A DNA stretch of 64,000 nucleotides from Staphylococcus piscifermentans (GTDB lineage Bacteria; Bacillota; Bacilli; Staphylococcales; Staphylococcaceae). The translations under genes were made by a program, and so were the position numbers. Positions 41,964 through 52,751 of the stretch are shown piece by piece (within the stretch, counting starts at the first letter, position 1; every line of letters starts with the position of its first letter). A model generated the notes under the pieces. The model worked only from the letters and a program-made list of their open reading frames with translations, did no database searches and was not told where the DNA came from. The stretch is from positions 1,922,001-1,986,000 of the forward strand of contig NZ_LT906447.1 in the NCBI RefSeq assembly GCF_900186985.1. Direction: 5' to 3'.

Positions 41964-42229
41964 TATGCATTCTCCTTTTCATCATCTTCGACTACTTTGT
42001 AGTTGTATTCTTCAATTACTGTATTCGCAAATAATTTCTCACTTAAAGTATTTACAATGTTATGCACTGCTTCATCTGTTGCTTCATCTACTGTAAAATA
42101 CAATAATTTACCTACACGAATGTCATTGACTTGGTTATAACCTAAATCATGTACGGCACGGTTAAGTGCTTGTCCTTGTGTATCTAATACTTGCGGTTGT
42201 AATGTGATGTGCAATTCGATTGTTTTCAT
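41963..42229 (-). CDS. purS: Phosphoribosylformylglycinamidine synthase subunit PurS
   Basis: 88 residues, full PurS length. Contains [21 protein letters not shown] and [10 protein letters not shown]. Small structural subunit that bridges PurL and PurQ. TAATG junctions on both sides (with purC and purQ) indicate tight coupling. Confidence 0.95.
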   Translation of the reverse strand: MKTIELHITLQPQVLDTQGQALNRAVHDLGYNQVNDIRVGKLLYFTVDEATDEAVHNIVNTLSEKLFANTVIEEYNYKVVEDDEKENA

Positions 42230-42933
42230 TATTTAAGTGCCTCCAATTTATTTAAGAAAGTTTGGTATGTGTCTATAATTGAACCGCGATCTTCACGGTA
42301 TACATCTTTATCAAAGTTTGTATCGCTGTCTTTTTCCCAAATACGGCAAGTATCTGGAGAAATCTCATCTGCTAATAAAATATCGCCATCTTTTGTACGG
42401 CCGAATTCGATTTTGAAATCAACGAGACGAAGGTTGATGCTATCTAACATTTCAACTAATGCTTTGTTAATTTCTAATGCCATTTTTTTCAATTTTGCAA
42501 TTTCTTCTTCATTTGCAATGTTTAATAATTTGACGTGGTCATCTGTAATAAGCGGATCATTCAAGTCATCATTTTTATAGAAGAATTCAACGAGCGGTGT
42601 TTCGAATTCATGTCCTTTTTCGAAACCTAAACGTCTTGTAATTGAACCTGCTGCGATGTTGCGTACAACAACTTCTAAAGGAATAATTTCTACTGAACGT
42701 ACAAGTTGTTCAGTTTCGGATGTTTGTTCTATAAAGTGGCTTTGAATACCGTGTTTTTTAAGATATTCAAAAATGATTGAAGTGATTTGATTGTTAAGTC
42801 TGCCTTTGCCGTCAATGTGATCTTTCTTCGCACCATTTCCTGCTGTCACTTCATCTTTGTATTCTACGCGTAATACGCCGTCTTCATCTGTTGAAAAAAT
42901 ACGTTTTGCTTTTCCTTCATATAATAATGACAT
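42229..42933 (-). CDS. purC: SAICAR synthetase
   Basis: 234 residues. [11 protein letters not shown] at the N-terminus, [21 protein letters not shown] and [13 protein letters not shown] motifs of the SAICAR synthetase family. Adds aspartate to CAIR with ATP. Stop and start overlap with neighbours by single bases. Confidence 0.96.
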   Translation of the reverse strand: MSLLYEGKAKRIFSTDEDGVLRVEYKDEVTAGNGAKKDHIDGKGRLNNQITSIIFEYLKKHGIQSHFIEQTSETEQLVRSVEIIPLEVVVRNIAAGSITRRLGFEKGHEFETPLVEFFYKNDDLNDPLITDDHVKLLNIANEEEIAKLKKMALEINKALVEMLDSINLRLVDFKIEFGRTKDGDILLADEISPDTCRIWEKDSDTNFDKDVYREDRGSIIDTYQTFLNKLEALK

Positions 42934-44060
42934 TACTTGTTTCCTCCTTTAAAGGTTGCCAACATTTCTTGCTCTGTTTGATCAATATTATCTGTCAATA
43001 CTGTCATATGCCCCATTTTTCTAGCTGGTTTTCTAGCTGCTTTACCATAAATGTGTACGTGCCATTCAGGATGGTCACCAAATTCGTCTTCTAATAAATC
43101 TAAATCTTTTCCTAGCAAGTTCATCATGACTGCTGGTTTTAAGATTTCAATACTTTCTGGCAGTTTTTGGCCAGTCACACCTAATATATGTGTGTCGAAT
43201 TGTGAATAATCACAAGCTTCAATTGAATAATGTCCTGAATTATGTGGACGCGGTGCAATTTCATTCACGTAAAGATGATTGTTCTTATCAATAAAGAACT
43301 CTACTGTAAAGGTACCGACGAAATGAACCTTTTCTGTAATCTTGTCTACTTCAGCTCTTGCTTCTGCTTCTTTGTCAGAACGAGCTGGAACGATTGTTTT
43401 AAAAAGTACTTGGTTGCGGTGTTCGTTTTCTTGAAGCGGGAAATAACAGATTTGACCACCATTTCCGATAGTCACTGTGAGTGAAACTTCTTTGTATAAA
43501 TCAAGGAACTGCTCAGCCACACACTCTTGTTTTTCAACAAGCTCTTTTGCTTCATCCATATCTTGTTCATTTCTCACTAAAATTTGACCTTTGCCGTCAT
43601 AGCCGCCGAAACGTGTTTTAACCATAAATGGATAGCCTAATTTTTCTGCAGTTTCCTCTAAATCAGAAGGACGTGTCAACTGTGCATAAGGAACAATCTT
43701 AGTGCCAGCTGATTCTAATGTTTGTTTTTCAGTCAAACGATCTTGAAGTAAGTGAATCGCTTGATAACCTTGAGGTACATTGAATTCTTCAGTTAATGTT
43801 TGCAATTGGTCTGCAGCGATATTTTCAAATTCATAAGTAATGACATCAGAAGCTTCTCCTAATTGTCTTAAAGCTTCCATATCATCATATGCTGCATTAA
43901 TGAAATCATGCGCTACGTACTGACAAGGCGCATCAGGGTCAGGATCTAGTACAATCACCTTAAAGCCCATTTTCTGAGCAGATTGCGCCATCATTTTGCC
44001 TAATTGGCCGCCGCCGATAATGCCTATAGTTGCACCGAACTTTAATTTATTGAAGTTCAC
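42933..44060 (-). CDS. purK: 5-(carboxyamino)imidazole ribonucleotide synthase
   Basis: 375 residues. [16 protein letters not shown] at the N-terminus, ATP-grasp core with [12 protein letters not shown] and [17 protein letters not shown]. Converts AIR and bicarbonate to N5-CAIR, the substrate of PurE. Starts inside the last 14 bases of purE. Confidence 0.96.
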   Translation of the reverse strand: MNFNKLKFGATIGIIGGGQLGKMMAQSAQKMGFKVIVLDPDPDAPCQYVAHDFINAAYDDMEALRQLGEASDVITYEFENIAADQLQTLTEEFNVPQGYQAIHLLQDRLTEKQTLESAGTKIVPYAQLTRPSDLEETAEKLGYPFMVKTRFGGYDGKGQILVRNEQDMDEAKELVEKQECVAEQFLDLYKEVSLTVTIGNGGQICYFPLQENEHRNQVLFKTIVPARSDKEAEARAEVDKITEKVHFVGTFTVEFFIDKNNHLYVNEIAPRPHNSGHYSIEACDYSQFDTHILGVTGQKLPESIEILKPAVMMNLLGKDLDLLEDEFGDHPEWHVHIYGKAARKPARKMGHMTVLTDNIDQTEQEMLATFKGGNK

Positions 44061-44529
44061 TTTGCATCTCTCCTACTTTATCTACTAATGATTGTTGATA
44101 TTCATCTAATTTCTGACGTACTTCATCACTTTGGATGCTTAAAATACGTGCTGCCAAGATACCTGCATTTTTAGCACCTGCTTTTCCGATTGCTGTTGTA
44201 GCAACTGGAATACCGCCTGGCATCTGAACAATCGATAGTAAAGAATCTAATCCTTTTAAACTCTTTGATTCAATCGGAACTCCAATAACAGGCAATGTCG
44301 TCATAGAAGCAACCATACCTGGTAAATGTGCCGCTCCGCCTGCTCCGGCAATAATAACATCATATCCATTTAATCTGGCTTCTGTCGCAAAGTCGAACAT
44401 TAACTTAGGCGTACGATGTGCGGATACTACTTTTTTATCGTACGGGATTCCAAATTGGTCCAACATCTGGCAACTTTCTGACATCATATCCCAATCAGAA
44501 GAACTGCCCATAATAACTGCCACTTTCAA
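44047..44529 (-). CDS. purE: N5-CAIR mutase
   Basis: 160 residues from the TTG at 44527-44529 ([14 protein letters not shown]), with AGGGTG five bases upstream; a GTG three codons earlier overlaps that site. Class I Pur[24 protein letters not shown] and the [11 protein letters not shown] segments are present. First gene of purEKCSQLFMNHD. Confidence 0.95.
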   Translation of the reverse strand: MKVAVIMGSSSDWDMMSESCQMLDQFGIPYDKKVVSAHRTPKLMFDFATEARLNGYDVIIAGAGGAAHLPGMVASMTTLPVIGVPIESKSLKGLDSLLSIVQMPGGIPVATTAIGKAGAKNAGILAARILSIQSDEVRQKLDEYQQSLVDKVGEMQSELQ

Positions 44530-44588
44530 ATTGAACACCCTTTCAATTATTTGAAATTTTAATCAAGTAAGTTGTATATTACAGATAT

Positions 44589-44636
44589 AGCATAACAAAT
44601 CAGGTCATGCTTTTTCAATCAAAAATCGAACTTTCG
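44589..44636 (-). promoter_or_regulatory. purE promoter with PurBox
   Basis: Minus strand TTGAAA (44613-44618), 18-bp spacer, TATGCT (44589-44594). A PurBox-like sequence aaaatcgaactttc (44622-44635) sits directly upstream of the -35, where PurR would act. Confidence 0.65.
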
Positions 44637-44703
44637 AGAGATTTTTTAAAGAAAATTACGTAATTATACGTAAATTCGTTAATTTACACTTTTAATTCTA
44701 TGT

Positions 44704-44718
44704 TAAAGTTCGAAAATT
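44704..44718 (+). promoter_or_regulatory. PurBox upstream of folD
   Basis: aaagttcgaaaat (44705-44717), the inverted counterpart of the box at 44622-44635, 20 bp before the folD ATG. It would place folD in the PurR regulon. Confidence 0.55.
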
Positions 44719-44737
44719 ATTTAGGAGGAATTTACAC

Positions 44738-45595
44738 ATGGTTGCAAAAATTTTAGATGGCAAACAAATTGCCAAGGACTATCGTCAAGGATTACAAGAT
44801 CAAGTCGAAGCGTTAAAAGAAAAGGGCTATACGCCGAAACTTTCTGTAATTCTAGTGGGCAATAATGGGGCGAGTTTAAGCTATGTAAAATCTAAAAAGA
44901 AAGCTGCTGAAAAAATCGGTATGATTTCAGAAATCGTACATTTAGAAGAAACAGCTACTGAAGAAGAAGTATTAAACGAACTTGACCGTTTAAATAATGA
45001 TGATTCTGTCAGCGGCATTCTTGTTCAAGTACCGCTTCCATCTCAAGTGAGCGAACAAAAAGTACTTGAAGCCATTAATCCTGAGAAAGATGTAGATGGC
45101 TTCCATCCGCAAAACATCGGTAAATTATATATTGATGAACAGACTTTCGTTCCTTGTACGCCACTTGGTATTATGGAATTGCTAAAAAATGCGGATATTG
45201 ATTTAGATGGTAAAGATGCTGTAGTAATCGGACGCAGTCACATTGTAGGCCAACCTGTCTCTAAATTATTAATCCAGCAAAATGCTACTGTCACAATCTT
45301 GCATTCTCATTCAAAAGATATGAGCAAACATCTTAAAGATGCGGATATTATTGTCAGCGCTGTGGGTAAACCTGGACTTGTAACTAAAGATGATGTAAAA
45401 GAAGGCGCAGTTGTTATCGATGTCGGTAATACACCTGATGAAAATGGAAAATTAAAGGGTGATGTCGAATACGAAGATGTTAAAGAAATTGCAGGCGCTA
45501 TTACACCTGTTCCTGGAGGAGTAGGCCCTATGACGATTACAATGGTATTAAACAATACATTGTTAGCTGAAAAAATGCGTCGTAGCATCCAATAA
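44738..45595 (+). CDS. folD: Methylenetetrahydrofolate dehydrogenase/cyclohydrolase
   Basis: 285 residues. [20 protein letters not shown] N-terminal (here [10 protein letters not shown] with catalytic Lys), VQVPLPSQV, and the NADP-binding [14 protein letters not shown], ending in [11 protein letters not shown]. Produces 10-formyl-THF for PurN and PurH, which fits its divergence from purE and the PurBox between them. TTAGGAGG upstream. Confidence 0.96.
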   Translation: MVAKILDGKQIAKDYRQGLQDQVEALKEKGYTPKLSVILVGNNGASLSYVKSKKKAAEKIGMISEIVHLEETATEEEVLNELDRLNNDDSVSGILVQVPLPSQVSEQKVLEAINPEKDVDGFHPQNIGKLYIDEQTFVPCTPLGIMELLKNADIDLDGKDAVVIGRSHIVGQPVSKLLIQQNATVTILHSHSKDMSKHLKDADIIVSAVGKPGLVTKDDVKEGAVVIDVGNTPDENGKLKGDVEYEDVKEIAGAITPVPGGVGPMTITMVLNNTLLAEKMRRSIQ

Positions 45596-45615
45596 TAAGT
45601 AAGGGTTATAGTGGA

Positions 45616-45647
45616 TCGGAATGTTTGAGGGACATTCCGATTTTTTT
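45616..45647 (+). terminator. Terminator of folD
   Basis: Arms tcggaatgt (45616-45624) / acattccga (45632-45640), then seven T. Confidence 0.9.
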
Positions 45648-45650
45648 GTT

Positions 45651-45691
45651 GAATAAAAAAGGAGGCGGAACACCATTTTGTTCCACCTCCT
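45651..45691 (-). terminator. Terminator of the M42 peptidase gene
   Basis: Arms aggaggcggaaca / tgttccacctcct with one mismatch; six T on the minus strand. Confidence 0.85.
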
Positions 45692-45704
45692 GATATTCAA
45701 TAAA

Positions 45705-46781
45705 TCACCATTTTATATTTTCTACTGCATCATTATCTAAAGATTTGACAACTTCAGTAACAAGCTTAACGGCATTCAAATAATCTTGTTTATGCATAAT
45801 TGAAACATTGGAATGCATATATCTTAATGGCACACCAATTACAATTGAAGGGATACCATCATCTACTAAATGAATACTGCCGGCATCTGTACCACCGCCT
45901 TGGGTAGTTCCCCATTGTACTTCAATACCTTTTTCTTCAGCTACCTTTTTAATATGTCTGCGTAAACCAACGTGAGCAATAATTGTTGCATCCATAAAGA
46001 TAATCAATGGCCCTTTGCCTAATTCAGATTGTTCAGCGCCACCTTTCATCCCTGGTGTATCGTAAGCAATGCCTACATCCACTGCAATAGCCAAATCTGG
46101 TTTGATTTTATGTGCTGCTACTTTAGCCCCGCGTAATCCTACCTCTTCTTGAACTGTCGCACCTGCAACCAAGTTGACGTTGATGTCTTCGTCTTTCAAG
46201 TTTCTTAATACATCAACTGAAAGTGCGCATCCGAATCGATTATCGAAAGCTTTGGCTAGCAAATAGTTTTCATCGCTCATAACTTCAAACTCAGAATAAG
46301 GTGTAATCATATCACCTAATGCGATTCCTAATTTTTCCGCTTCTTCCTTTGAAGCTACTCCAATATCAATAAACATATTTTTTATGTCCATCGCATTTTT
46401 ACGTTCCTCAGGCGCTAAAACATGTGGCGGTTTCGAACCAATAACTCCTCTGATTTCACTGCCGTCTTCTGTCGTCAAAGTTACTTTTTGAGAAAGCATT
46501 ACTTGGCTCCACCACCCGCCAGCTGCCGCAAACTTAATAAATCCATTTTCATCAATATCTGTTACCATAAACCCGACTTCGTCTAAGTGACCAGCCACCA
46601 TCAACGTTTTATCACCTTTTGCAGCATTCTTTTTACCAAAAATGCCACCTAAGTTATCTTCAACCAGCTCATCAGATACAGGATTCAGATACTCACGCAT
46701 TGTTTCCTTAACTTGCATTTCATGTCCAGCTATACCATTTACATCCGTTAAAGTTTTTAATAATTGATTTGTTTCATCCAT
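45705..46781 (-). CDS. M42 family metallopeptidase
   Basis: 358 residues from the ATG at 46779-46781 (MDETNQLLKTLTDVNGIAG), with GAGGGG upstream; an earlier start would add a leader across the ribosome site. Metal ligands and catalytic residues of the family are visible: VAGHLDEVGFMV, KAFDNRFGCAL, VQEEVGLRGA (catalytic Glu pair), VDVGIAYDTP and GGGTDAGSIH, with YMHS near the end. Cytosolic, dodecameric-type aminopeptidase (YsdC/FrvX/glutamyl-aminopeptidase group); physiological substrate not known. Monocistronic. Confidence 0.9.
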   Translation of the reverse strand: MDETNQLLKTLTDVNGIAGHEMQVKETMREYLNPVSDELVEDNLGGIFGKKNAAKGDKTLMVAGHLDEVGFMVTDIDENGFIKFAAAGGWWSQVMLSQKVTLTTEDGSEIRGVIGSKPPHVLAPEERKNAMDIKNMFIDIGVASKEEAEKLGIALGDMITPYSEFEVMSDENYLLAKAFDNRFGCALSVDVLRNLKDEDINVNLVAGATVQEEVGLRGAKVAAHKIKPDLAIAVDVGIAYDTPGMKGGAEQSELGKGPLIIFMDATIIAHVGLRRHIKKVAEEKGIEVQWGTTQGGGTDAGSIHLVDDGIPSIVIGVPLRYMHSNVSIMHKQDYLNAVKLVTEVVKSLDNDAVENIKW

Positions 46782-46832
46782 TTTTAAACATCCCCTCTCT
46801 TTTAATTCTAATAGTAGCAATTAAAAATTATA

Positions 46833-46871
46833 AAGAAAAGCAGACAAGCCTATCCATAAGACTTGTCTGCT
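46833..46871 (-). terminator. Terminator of hmp
   Basis: Perfect 10-bp arms agcagacaag / cttgtctgct, then TTTCTTT on the minus strand. Confidence 0.85.
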
Positions 46872-46908
46872 AGCATTTATTATAAAATTATTTATTTTGC
46901 TATCTTTA

Positions 46909-48057
46909 TTAAACTTCTACACTCAAACGTGGGATGAATGTTTCGAAGTGGATACGTGATTTATCTACACCCATTTCATACAATTCATTTACGATTGATT
47001 TCAAGAAGTGGATACCACCGCAAATATAAATTTGTGTATCATCTGAAACATATGGTTTCAAATCTTCTTTAGTAATATATCCATCTGCTTCTCTATCATG
47101 CAATGTGTAGCTGGCATTATCATATTCAGCAGCAAAGTTTGCTAAACGTTCAGCAAATGGCACATCTGAAATATTACGAGTGTTTTGAATGAATTGGACA
47201 CTTGATGAATCACCTTGTACCGCTGCTTCGAACATAGATACTAACGGTGTCACACCGATACCAGAACCAAGGAATAATTGAGATTTATCTGTTTCATGCA
47301 ATCTGAATGCACCAACTGGAGCTGTTAAATTTAAATCATCACCAACACTGTATTCATCGTGTAAGATTGTAGAGACTTCACCTTCATTGTCTTTAGTTAC
47401 ATCACGTTTTACTGCAAATGTTAAAGTATCTTCGTCTCCACCCACGATAGAATAGTGGCGTTTAGCTCTGTAAGGTAATTTATCACTAGAAACATCTACT
47501 GTAATATATTGACCTGGAATAAATTGACTCAAATCATATTTTTCAGATGAAACTGTAAATGCTTTGATATCAGAAGCAACATTTTCAATATTAGTAATTT
47601 TAAATGGTTGGAAACCATCCCATAACATATCTGCATACATTTGTTTTTCAACATCTATAAATACATTTGCAATTTCCCAATAGGCATTTGTCCAAGCTTT
47701 AATTACAGGATCATCTTCTTCTAATCCCAAGACTTCCATAATTGCAGCAATTAAATTTTCGCCGACGATTTCATAACCAGCTGGCGGTACTTGCAATGCA
47801 CAGTGTTTATATGCAATTTCTCTTACTACAGGCATAATAGCGCCTAAATTTTCTATATTTGCTGCGGCAGCTAATACAGTTTGTGCTAAAGCTGTAGATT
47901 GCAAACCTTTTTTCTGGTTAGTTTGGTTAAACATATTACGAAGTTCAGGGTGTTCATTAAACATTCTATTATAGAAGAATGACGTAATTTCCACACCTTT
48001 GTCTTGTAATACTGGTACTGTTTGTTTAATAATATCTTTTTCTTGTTCAGTTAACAT
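46909..48057 (-). CDS. hmp: Flavohemoglobin (nitric oxide dioxygenase)
   Basis: 382 residues. Globin domain (1-140; haem-distal TSFFYNRMF, proximal YKHCALQV), FAD-binding domain (RAKRHYSIVGG, about 205-215) and NAD-binding domain (FLGSGIGVTPLVS, IYICGGIHFLKS). Converts NO to nitrate in air and so protects respiration. Single gene. The 340-bp region up to the next gene shows no firmly recognisable NsrR or SrrA operator by eye. Confidence 0.95.
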   Translation of the reverse strand: MLTEQEKDIIKQTVPVLQDKGVEITSFFYNRMFNEHPELRNMFNQTNQKKGLQSTALAQTVLAAAANIENLGAIMPVVREIAYKHCALQVPPAGYEIVGENLIAAIMEVLGLEEDDPVIKAWTNAYWEIANVFIDVEKQMYADMLWDGFQPFKITNIENVASDIKAFTVSSEKYDLSQFIPGQYITVDVSSDKLPYRAKRHYSIVGGDEDTLTFAVKRDVTKDNEGEVSTILHDEYSVGDDLNLTAPVGAFRLHETDKSQLFLGSGIGVTPLVSMFEAAVQGDSSSVQFIQNTRNISDVPFAERLANFAAEYDNASYTLHDREADGYITKEDLKPYVSDDTQIYICGGIHFLKSIVNELYEMGVDKSRIHFETFIPRLSVEV

Positions 48058-48443
48058 TTAACTTCACTCCCTCTTCGACTCAATTCCAATCATAATACGC
48101 TTTTCACGATATATAAACATTTAAATCTTGAGTTCACACAATAGTCAAAAATTATAACTAATTTAGACACGTTTCTATTAATTTTTATATACACTTATCC
48201 TTTTTTTAAACACCATTTCTCATTTAGTTACTTTTGTCCCCTTTCTTAACGTCTATTTTTGTTCACAATTCAGCAATAGATCAAATTTTTACGCGTTTTT
48301 AATCCAATTTTCATAATTATCATTTAATATTGTAAGTGTTCTAAATATTAGGTCCATAGTATGATGTGACTTGATAAAGAAATCGTTATAGTATAAATAT
48401 AAACTCACTCGTTAGTAAGCCATTGAATTCGGAGGTCGATAAA
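48058..48443. other. Divergent hmp / secreted-protein intergenic region
   Basis: 386 bp, very AT-rich, no gene seen. TTGATA at 48372 followed by TATAAA/TAAATA motifs near 48394 is a likely promoter for the plus-strand gene. A good hmp promoter could not be chosen. Confidence 0.4.
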
Positions 48444-48761
48444 ATGCACAAATTATTACAGTCTTTATCAGCTTTAGGCGTTTCAGCAACTCTTGTAACA
48501 CCTAACTTAAATGCTGAAGCAACTGACAACTCTGTACCTGAATTAAAAGGCGTTGAAGATGCAATCATTCAAAAAGGTGAAAGCTATAACCTGTTAAACG
48601 GGGTCAGTGCTTATGATAAAGAAGATGGAGATTTAACTGACCAAATTAAAGTTAACGGAAACGTCAATACTAATAAAATTGGTAAGTATAAAGTTGAATA
48701 TCAAGTCATTGACTCGGATGGTGCGAAAGAAATTTCCGAACGTTACATAGAAGTCAAATGA
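48444..48761 (+). CDS. Small secreted protein with DUF5011 Ig-like domain
   Basis: 105 residues from the ATG at 48444 (MHKLLQSLS), with GGAGG eight bases upstream. A short signal peptide (cleavage after ...NLNAEA, about residue 26) precedes a single DUF5011 (bacterial Ig-like) domain containing AYDKEDGDLTDQIKV and KYKVEYQVIDSDG. Such domains usually occur as repeats in large surface proteins; here one stands alone, without LPXTG or other anchor, so the product should be released. The equivalent place in S. aureus (between folD and qoxA) also has a small secreted protein (from memory). Function unknown. Confidence 0.8.
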   Translation: MHKLLQSLSALGVSATLVTPNLNAEATDNSVPELKGVEDAIIQKGESYNLLNGVSAYDKEDGDLTDQIKVNGNVNTNKIGKYKVEYQVIDSDGAKEISERYIEVK

Positions 48762-48805
48762 TTCGAAATAAAATTTAATAACAATGTGTTTATTTTTAAA
48801 TTAGG

Positions 48806-48820
48806 TGCTACCGCTTTCAA
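48806..48820. promoter_or_regulatory. cre-like CcpA site
   Basis: tgctaccgctttcaa; its complement matches WTGNAARCGNWWWCA with one mismatch. It lies 45 bp past the secreted-protein gene and about 240 bp upstream of qoxA. Confidence 0.4.
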
Positions 48821-48922
48821 CCCCTTAATTGATAAGCGTTCTCAACTACAGCGCCTATTTTAGTGTGGAATGTAATTTATGTCAGTATTCACAAAATGGA
48901 CACATAATTTTAACAAATCTGT

Positions 48923-48967
48923 GAAAGCCCGTCAGTCCTAGTGTCTGTTGGGCTTTCTTTAATTTTT
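48923..48967 (+). terminator. Terminator upstream of qox
   Basis: Arms gaaagccc (48923-48930) / gggctttc (48950-48957), then TTTAATTTTTT. An 18-bp perfect palindrome (aattttttcgaaaaaatt, 48961-48978) overlaps its end. Confidence 0.75.
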
Positions 48968-49061
48968 TCGAAAAAATTTTCCTCCACCCACTTGTAAATA
49001 TCACGTAATATCTTAAAATTATTGTTAAGCCCTACAATTGTAGTATTAGGAGGTCAATAAA

Positions 49062-50174
49062 GTGTCAAAAATCAAGTCTTTGCTTCTACTATTTGGCTCG
49101 TTGATTTTACTCAGCGGTTGTCAAAATATGGAAGTACTTAACCCAAAAGGGCCAATGGCAAGCAGTTTGAAATGGCTGATTATTTATTCAATCATCTTTA
49201 TGCTTGTTATTGTTGCGGTTGTGTTTGTATTGTTTGCTGTATTTTCTTATAAATACCGTTATTCAAATACCACTGAATCAGGCAAAATACATCACAGCAC
49301 ATTGTTAGAAACTATTTGGTTTATCGTACCATTCATTATCTTACTTGCTTTGGCAATTCCAACTGTCAAAACATTGTATGATTACGAAAAACCGCCTGCT
49401 AGCGACAAAGACCCAGTCGTTGTTTATGCAACTAGTGCAGGTTTCAAATGGTTCTTTGCTTATCCAGAGCAAAAGATTGAAACAGTGAATCACTTAACGA
49501 TTCCAAAAGATCGTCCAGTAGTATTCAAATTGCAATCTATGGATACTATGACAAGTTTCTGGATTCCACAACTTGGCGGTCAAAAATATGCTATGACAGC
49601 TATGACAATGGAATGGACTTTAGAAGGTGACAAAGAAGGTACATACCGAGGTCGTAACTCAAACTTCAACGGTGAAGGCTTCGCTCGTCAAACTTTCCCT
49701 GTTCACGTTGTCAACAACTCAGAGTTTAATAAATGGGTAGATAAAGCTAAGAAAAAAGAAGTTCTTAAACAAGATACTTTCGATAAACAACTTTTACCTA
49801 CAACTAAAAACCAAGAGTTGACATTCAGCGGTACGCATATGGCGTTTGTTGATCCAGCTGCCGATCCTGAATACATCTTCTATGCTTACAAACGTTTCCA
49901 CTTCACACCGAAAGATCCAAACTTCTATGATCAAAAAGAAGGCGTTTTAAGCAAACCAGATGCAAAATATCCAGCACGTAAAGCACAAATTACAAACGTT
50001 ATGTACAACCGTCACGGCATGAAAGAAATGATCCTGCCAAACGACAAACCATATGATAATGAGTTCAAGAAAGAAGAATCTCATAATATGGACGAAATGG
50101 AAAAAGCTCACAAAAACTCTAAAGACAAAAAAGCTTCTGAGCTAGAAAAGAAAAATGATGGAGGTGAACATTAA
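49062..50174 (+). CDS. qoxA: Quinol oxidase subunit II
   Basis: 370 residues, GTG start with AGGAGG eight bases upstream. Lipoprotein signal (ILLSGCQN, Cys20), two membrane helices (about 37-62, 80-102) and a periplasmic-side cupredoxin-like domain lacking the CuA ligands, as in quinol oxidases. The tail is rich in Lys/Glu. First gene of qoxABCD. Translocates electrons from menaquinol to subunit I. Confidence 0.95.
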   Translation: MSKIKSLLLLFGSLILLSGCQNMEVLNPKGPMASSLKWLIIYSIIFMLVIVAVVFVLFAVFSYKYRYSNTTESGKIHHSTLLETIWFIVPFIILLALAIPTVKTLYDYEKPPASDKDPVVVYATSAGFKWFFAYPEQKIETVNHLTIPKDRPVVFKLQSMDTMTSFWIPQLGGQKYAMTAMTMEWTLEGDKEGTYRGRNSNFNGEGFARQTFPVHVVNNSEFNKWVDKAKKKEVLKQDTFDKQLLPTTKNQELTFSGTHMAFVDPAADPEYIFYAYKRFHFTPKDPNFYDQKEGVLSKPDAKYPARKAQITNVMYNRHGMKEMILPNDKPYDNEFKKEESHNMDEMEKAHKNSKDKKASELEKKNDGGEH

Positions 50175-52156
50175 TGAATTTCCCATGGAATGAATTACTC
50201 GTTCACGGTAACTGGATGATTACAATGGCGCAAATCGGTGCTCCTTTCCTAGTTATTGGTGTCATCGCAGTAATCACATACTTTAAATTGTGGAAATATC
50301 TGTACAAAGAATGGTTTACAACTGTCGATCATAAAAAAATCGGTATCATGTACTTGCTTTGTGCAATCTTAATGTTCGTCCGCGGTGGTATTGATGCACT
50401 ATTAATGCGTACTCAATTAACAATTCCAAACAATACGTTCTTGGAAGCAAACCACTACAACGAAATTTTCACAACACATGGTGTTATCATGATCATCTTC
50501 ATGGCAATGCCTTTCATCTTCGGATTATGGAACGCAGTAATTCCATTGCAAATCGGCGCACGTGATGTTGCCTTCCCTGTAATGAACAACATCAGTTTCT
50601 GGTTGTTCGCAGGCGCAATGTTATTATTCAACCTTTCATTTATCGTCGGTGGTTCACCTGCTGCAGGTTGGACAAACTATGCACCACTTGCTGGTGAATT
50701 CAGTCCTGGTCCTGGGGTTAACTACTACTTACTTGCGATTCAAATCTCAGGTATCGGTACGTTAATGACTGGTATTAACTTCTTTGTAACAATCTTAAGA
50801 TGTAAATCACCAACTATGAAATTTATGGAAATGCCAATGTTCACAGTGACAACATTTATCACTGCTTTAATCGTAATCTTGGTTTTCCCAGTATTCACAG
50901 TTACTTTAGCGCTTATGACAATTGACCGTATTTTCGGTACTCAATTCTTTACAGTCGCAAATGGCGGTATGCCGATGTTATGGGCGAACTTCTTCTGGGT
51001 ATGGGGGCACCCTGAAGTATATATCGTTGTCCTTCCAGCATTCGGTATCTTCTCAGATATTATTCCGACATTCGCACGTAAACACTTATTCGGACATAAA
51101 AGTATGATTTGGGCAACAGCTGCTATTTCATTCTTGAGTTTCTTAGTTTGGGTCCACCATTTCTTCACAATGGGTAATGGTGCGTTAATCAACTCATTCT
51201 TCTCAATCTCAACAATGTTAATCGCTGTGCCTACCGGAGTTAAAATCTTTAACTGGTTAGCCACTTTATATCAAGGTCGAATCAGTTTCGAATCACCAAT
51301 GCTATTCTCATTAGCATTTATCCCAACATTCACTATCGGTGGGGTTACTGGTGTAATGCTTGCAATGGCGTCTACTGACTATCAATACCATAATACGTAT
51401 TTCTTAGTTGCCCACTTCCACTACACATTGGTATGTGGTGTTGTATTCGCTTGTTTCGCAGCACTTATCTTCTGGTATCCTAAGATGATGGGTTACAAAT
51501 TGAATGAACGTTTGAACAAACCATTCTTCTGGTTATTTGTAATTGGTTTCAACGTATGTTTCATGCCTCAATTCATTCTTGGATTAGATGGTATGCCACG
51601 TCGTTTATACACTTACATGCCTTCAGACGGTTGGTTCATGTTAAACGTCATTTCAACAATCGGTGCATTAATGATGGCAGCAAGTGTATTATTCTTAGTT
51701 GCTAACATTATCTACAGTCACCTTAAATCACCAAGAATCGCTTCAGGTGACTCTTGGGGTCTTGGCCGTACTTTAGAATGGAGTACTGCTTCATCTGTAC
51801 CTCCTGTTTACAACTTTGCTATCACTCCTGATTGGGATGATTTAGACACATTTGTAGACATGAAAAAACAAGGTCGTCATTATTTAGACAATCATAACTA
51901 TAAAGATATTCATATGCCGAACAACACACCAGTTGGTTTCTTCATGGGTATCTTCATGACAATCGGCGGATTCTTCTTGACTTTCGATACAATCATTCCA
52001 GCAATCATCTGCTTAATCGGTGTATTCGGCTGCATGATTTACCGAAGCTTCCAAGAAGATCACGGTTACTACATTCCAGCTTCTGAAGTAGCTGCTACTG
52101 AAGCGAAACTTCGTGAGGCTCGTGAAAAAGAAAGGGAGGCTGCAAGTCATGCATGA
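50174..52156 (+). CDS. qoxB: Quinol oxidase subunit I
   Basis: 660 residues with about 14-15 membrane helices. Haem and copper ligands are in [30 protein letters not shown] (Cu-B His with cross-linked Tyr), WVHHFFTMG and [10 protein letters not shown]. Catalytic oxygen-reducing, proton-pumping subunit. ATG overlaps the qoxA stop by one base. Confidence 0.97.
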   Translation: MNFPWNELLVHGNWMITMAQIGAPFLVIGVIAVITYFKLWKYLYKEWFTTVDHKKIGIMYLLCAILMFVRGGIDALLMRTQLTIPNNTFLEANHYNEIFTTHGVIMIIFMAMPFIFGLWNAVIPLQIGARDVAFPVMNNISFWLFAGAMLLFNLSFIVGGSPAAGWTNYAPLAGEFSPGPGVNYYLLAIQISGIGTLMTGINFFVTILRCKSPTMKFMEMPMFTVTTFITALIVILVFPVFTVTLALMTIDRIFGTQFFTVANGGMPMLWANFFWVWGHPEVYIVVLPAFGIFSDIIPTFARKHLFGHKSMIWATAAISFLSFLVWVHHFFTMGNGALINSFFSISTMLIAVPTGVKIFNWLATLYQGRISFESPMLFSLAFIPTFTIGGVTGVMLAMASTDYQYHNTYFLVAHFHYTLVCGVVFACFAALIFWYPKMMGYKLNERLNKPFFWLFVIGFNVCFMPQFILGLDGMPRRLYTYMPSDGWFMLNVISTIGALMMAASVLFLVANIIYSHLKSPRIASGDSWGLGRTLEWSTASSVPPVYNFAITPDWDDLDTFVDMKKQGRHYLDNHNYKDIHMPNNTPVGFFMGIFMTIGGFFLTFDTIIPAIICLIGVFGCMIYRSFQEDHGYYIPASEVAATEAKLREAREKEREAASHA

Positions 52157-52751
52157 TACAAAGACTATTGATGCGCGTTCGCATGAAGGTAATTTGAACA
52201 AGTTTGGCTTCTGGATCTTCCTAACAGCTGAATTCTCTTTATTCGGTACTCTATTTGCAACGTTGCTTATTATGCAACATGCCGGTGATTACGCAGACAA
52301 ATTAACAACTGATTTGTTTGAACTTCCTTTAGTATTATTGATGACATTCGCATTATTAATCAGTTCATATACATGCGGTATCGCAATTTACTATATGAGA
52401 AAAGAAAAACAAAAATTAATGATGATTTGGATGATCATCACAGTTGCACTTGGTGCAGTCTTCGTTGGATTAGAAATCTTCGAATTTGCACACTATGTAT
52501 CTGAAGGTGTAACACCGCAAATCGGTTCTTACTGGTCAAGTTTCTTCATCTTGTTAGGAACTCACGGTGCCCACGTATCGTTAGGTATCGTCTGGATCAT
52601 TTGCTTATTAATCCAAGTGGCAACACGTGGACTTAATGAACATAATGCTCCAAAATTATTTATCGTAAGTTTATATTGGCACTTTTTAGATGTTGTATGG
52701 ATTTTCATCTTTACTGCAGTCTATATGATAGGGATGGTGTATAGCGGATGA
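52149..52751 (+). CDS. qoxC: Quinol oxidase subunit III
   Basis: 200 residues from the ATG at 52149 ([14 protein letters not shown]), with GGAGG upstream, overlapping qoxB by eight bases. Five helices in COX3 style, with [10 protein letters not shown] and [13 protein letters not shown] conserved segments. Supports assembly and proton entry of the aa3/bo3-type quinol oxidase. Confidence 0.95.
   Translation: MHDTKTIDARSHEGNLNKFGFWIFLTAEFSLFGTLFATLLIMQHAGDYADKLTTDLFELPLVLLMTFALLISSYTCGIAIYYMRKEKQKLMMIWMIITVALGAVFVGLEIFEFAHYVSEGVTPQIGSYWSSFFILLGTHGAHVSLGIVWIICLLIQVATRGLNEHNAPKLFIVSLYWHFLDVVWIFIFTAVYMIGMVYSG

Noticed and set aside
48058..48180. NsrR/Rex site upstream of hmp
   Set aside because: ATTGTGTGAACTCAA has just one half of a Rex-like site; too weak.
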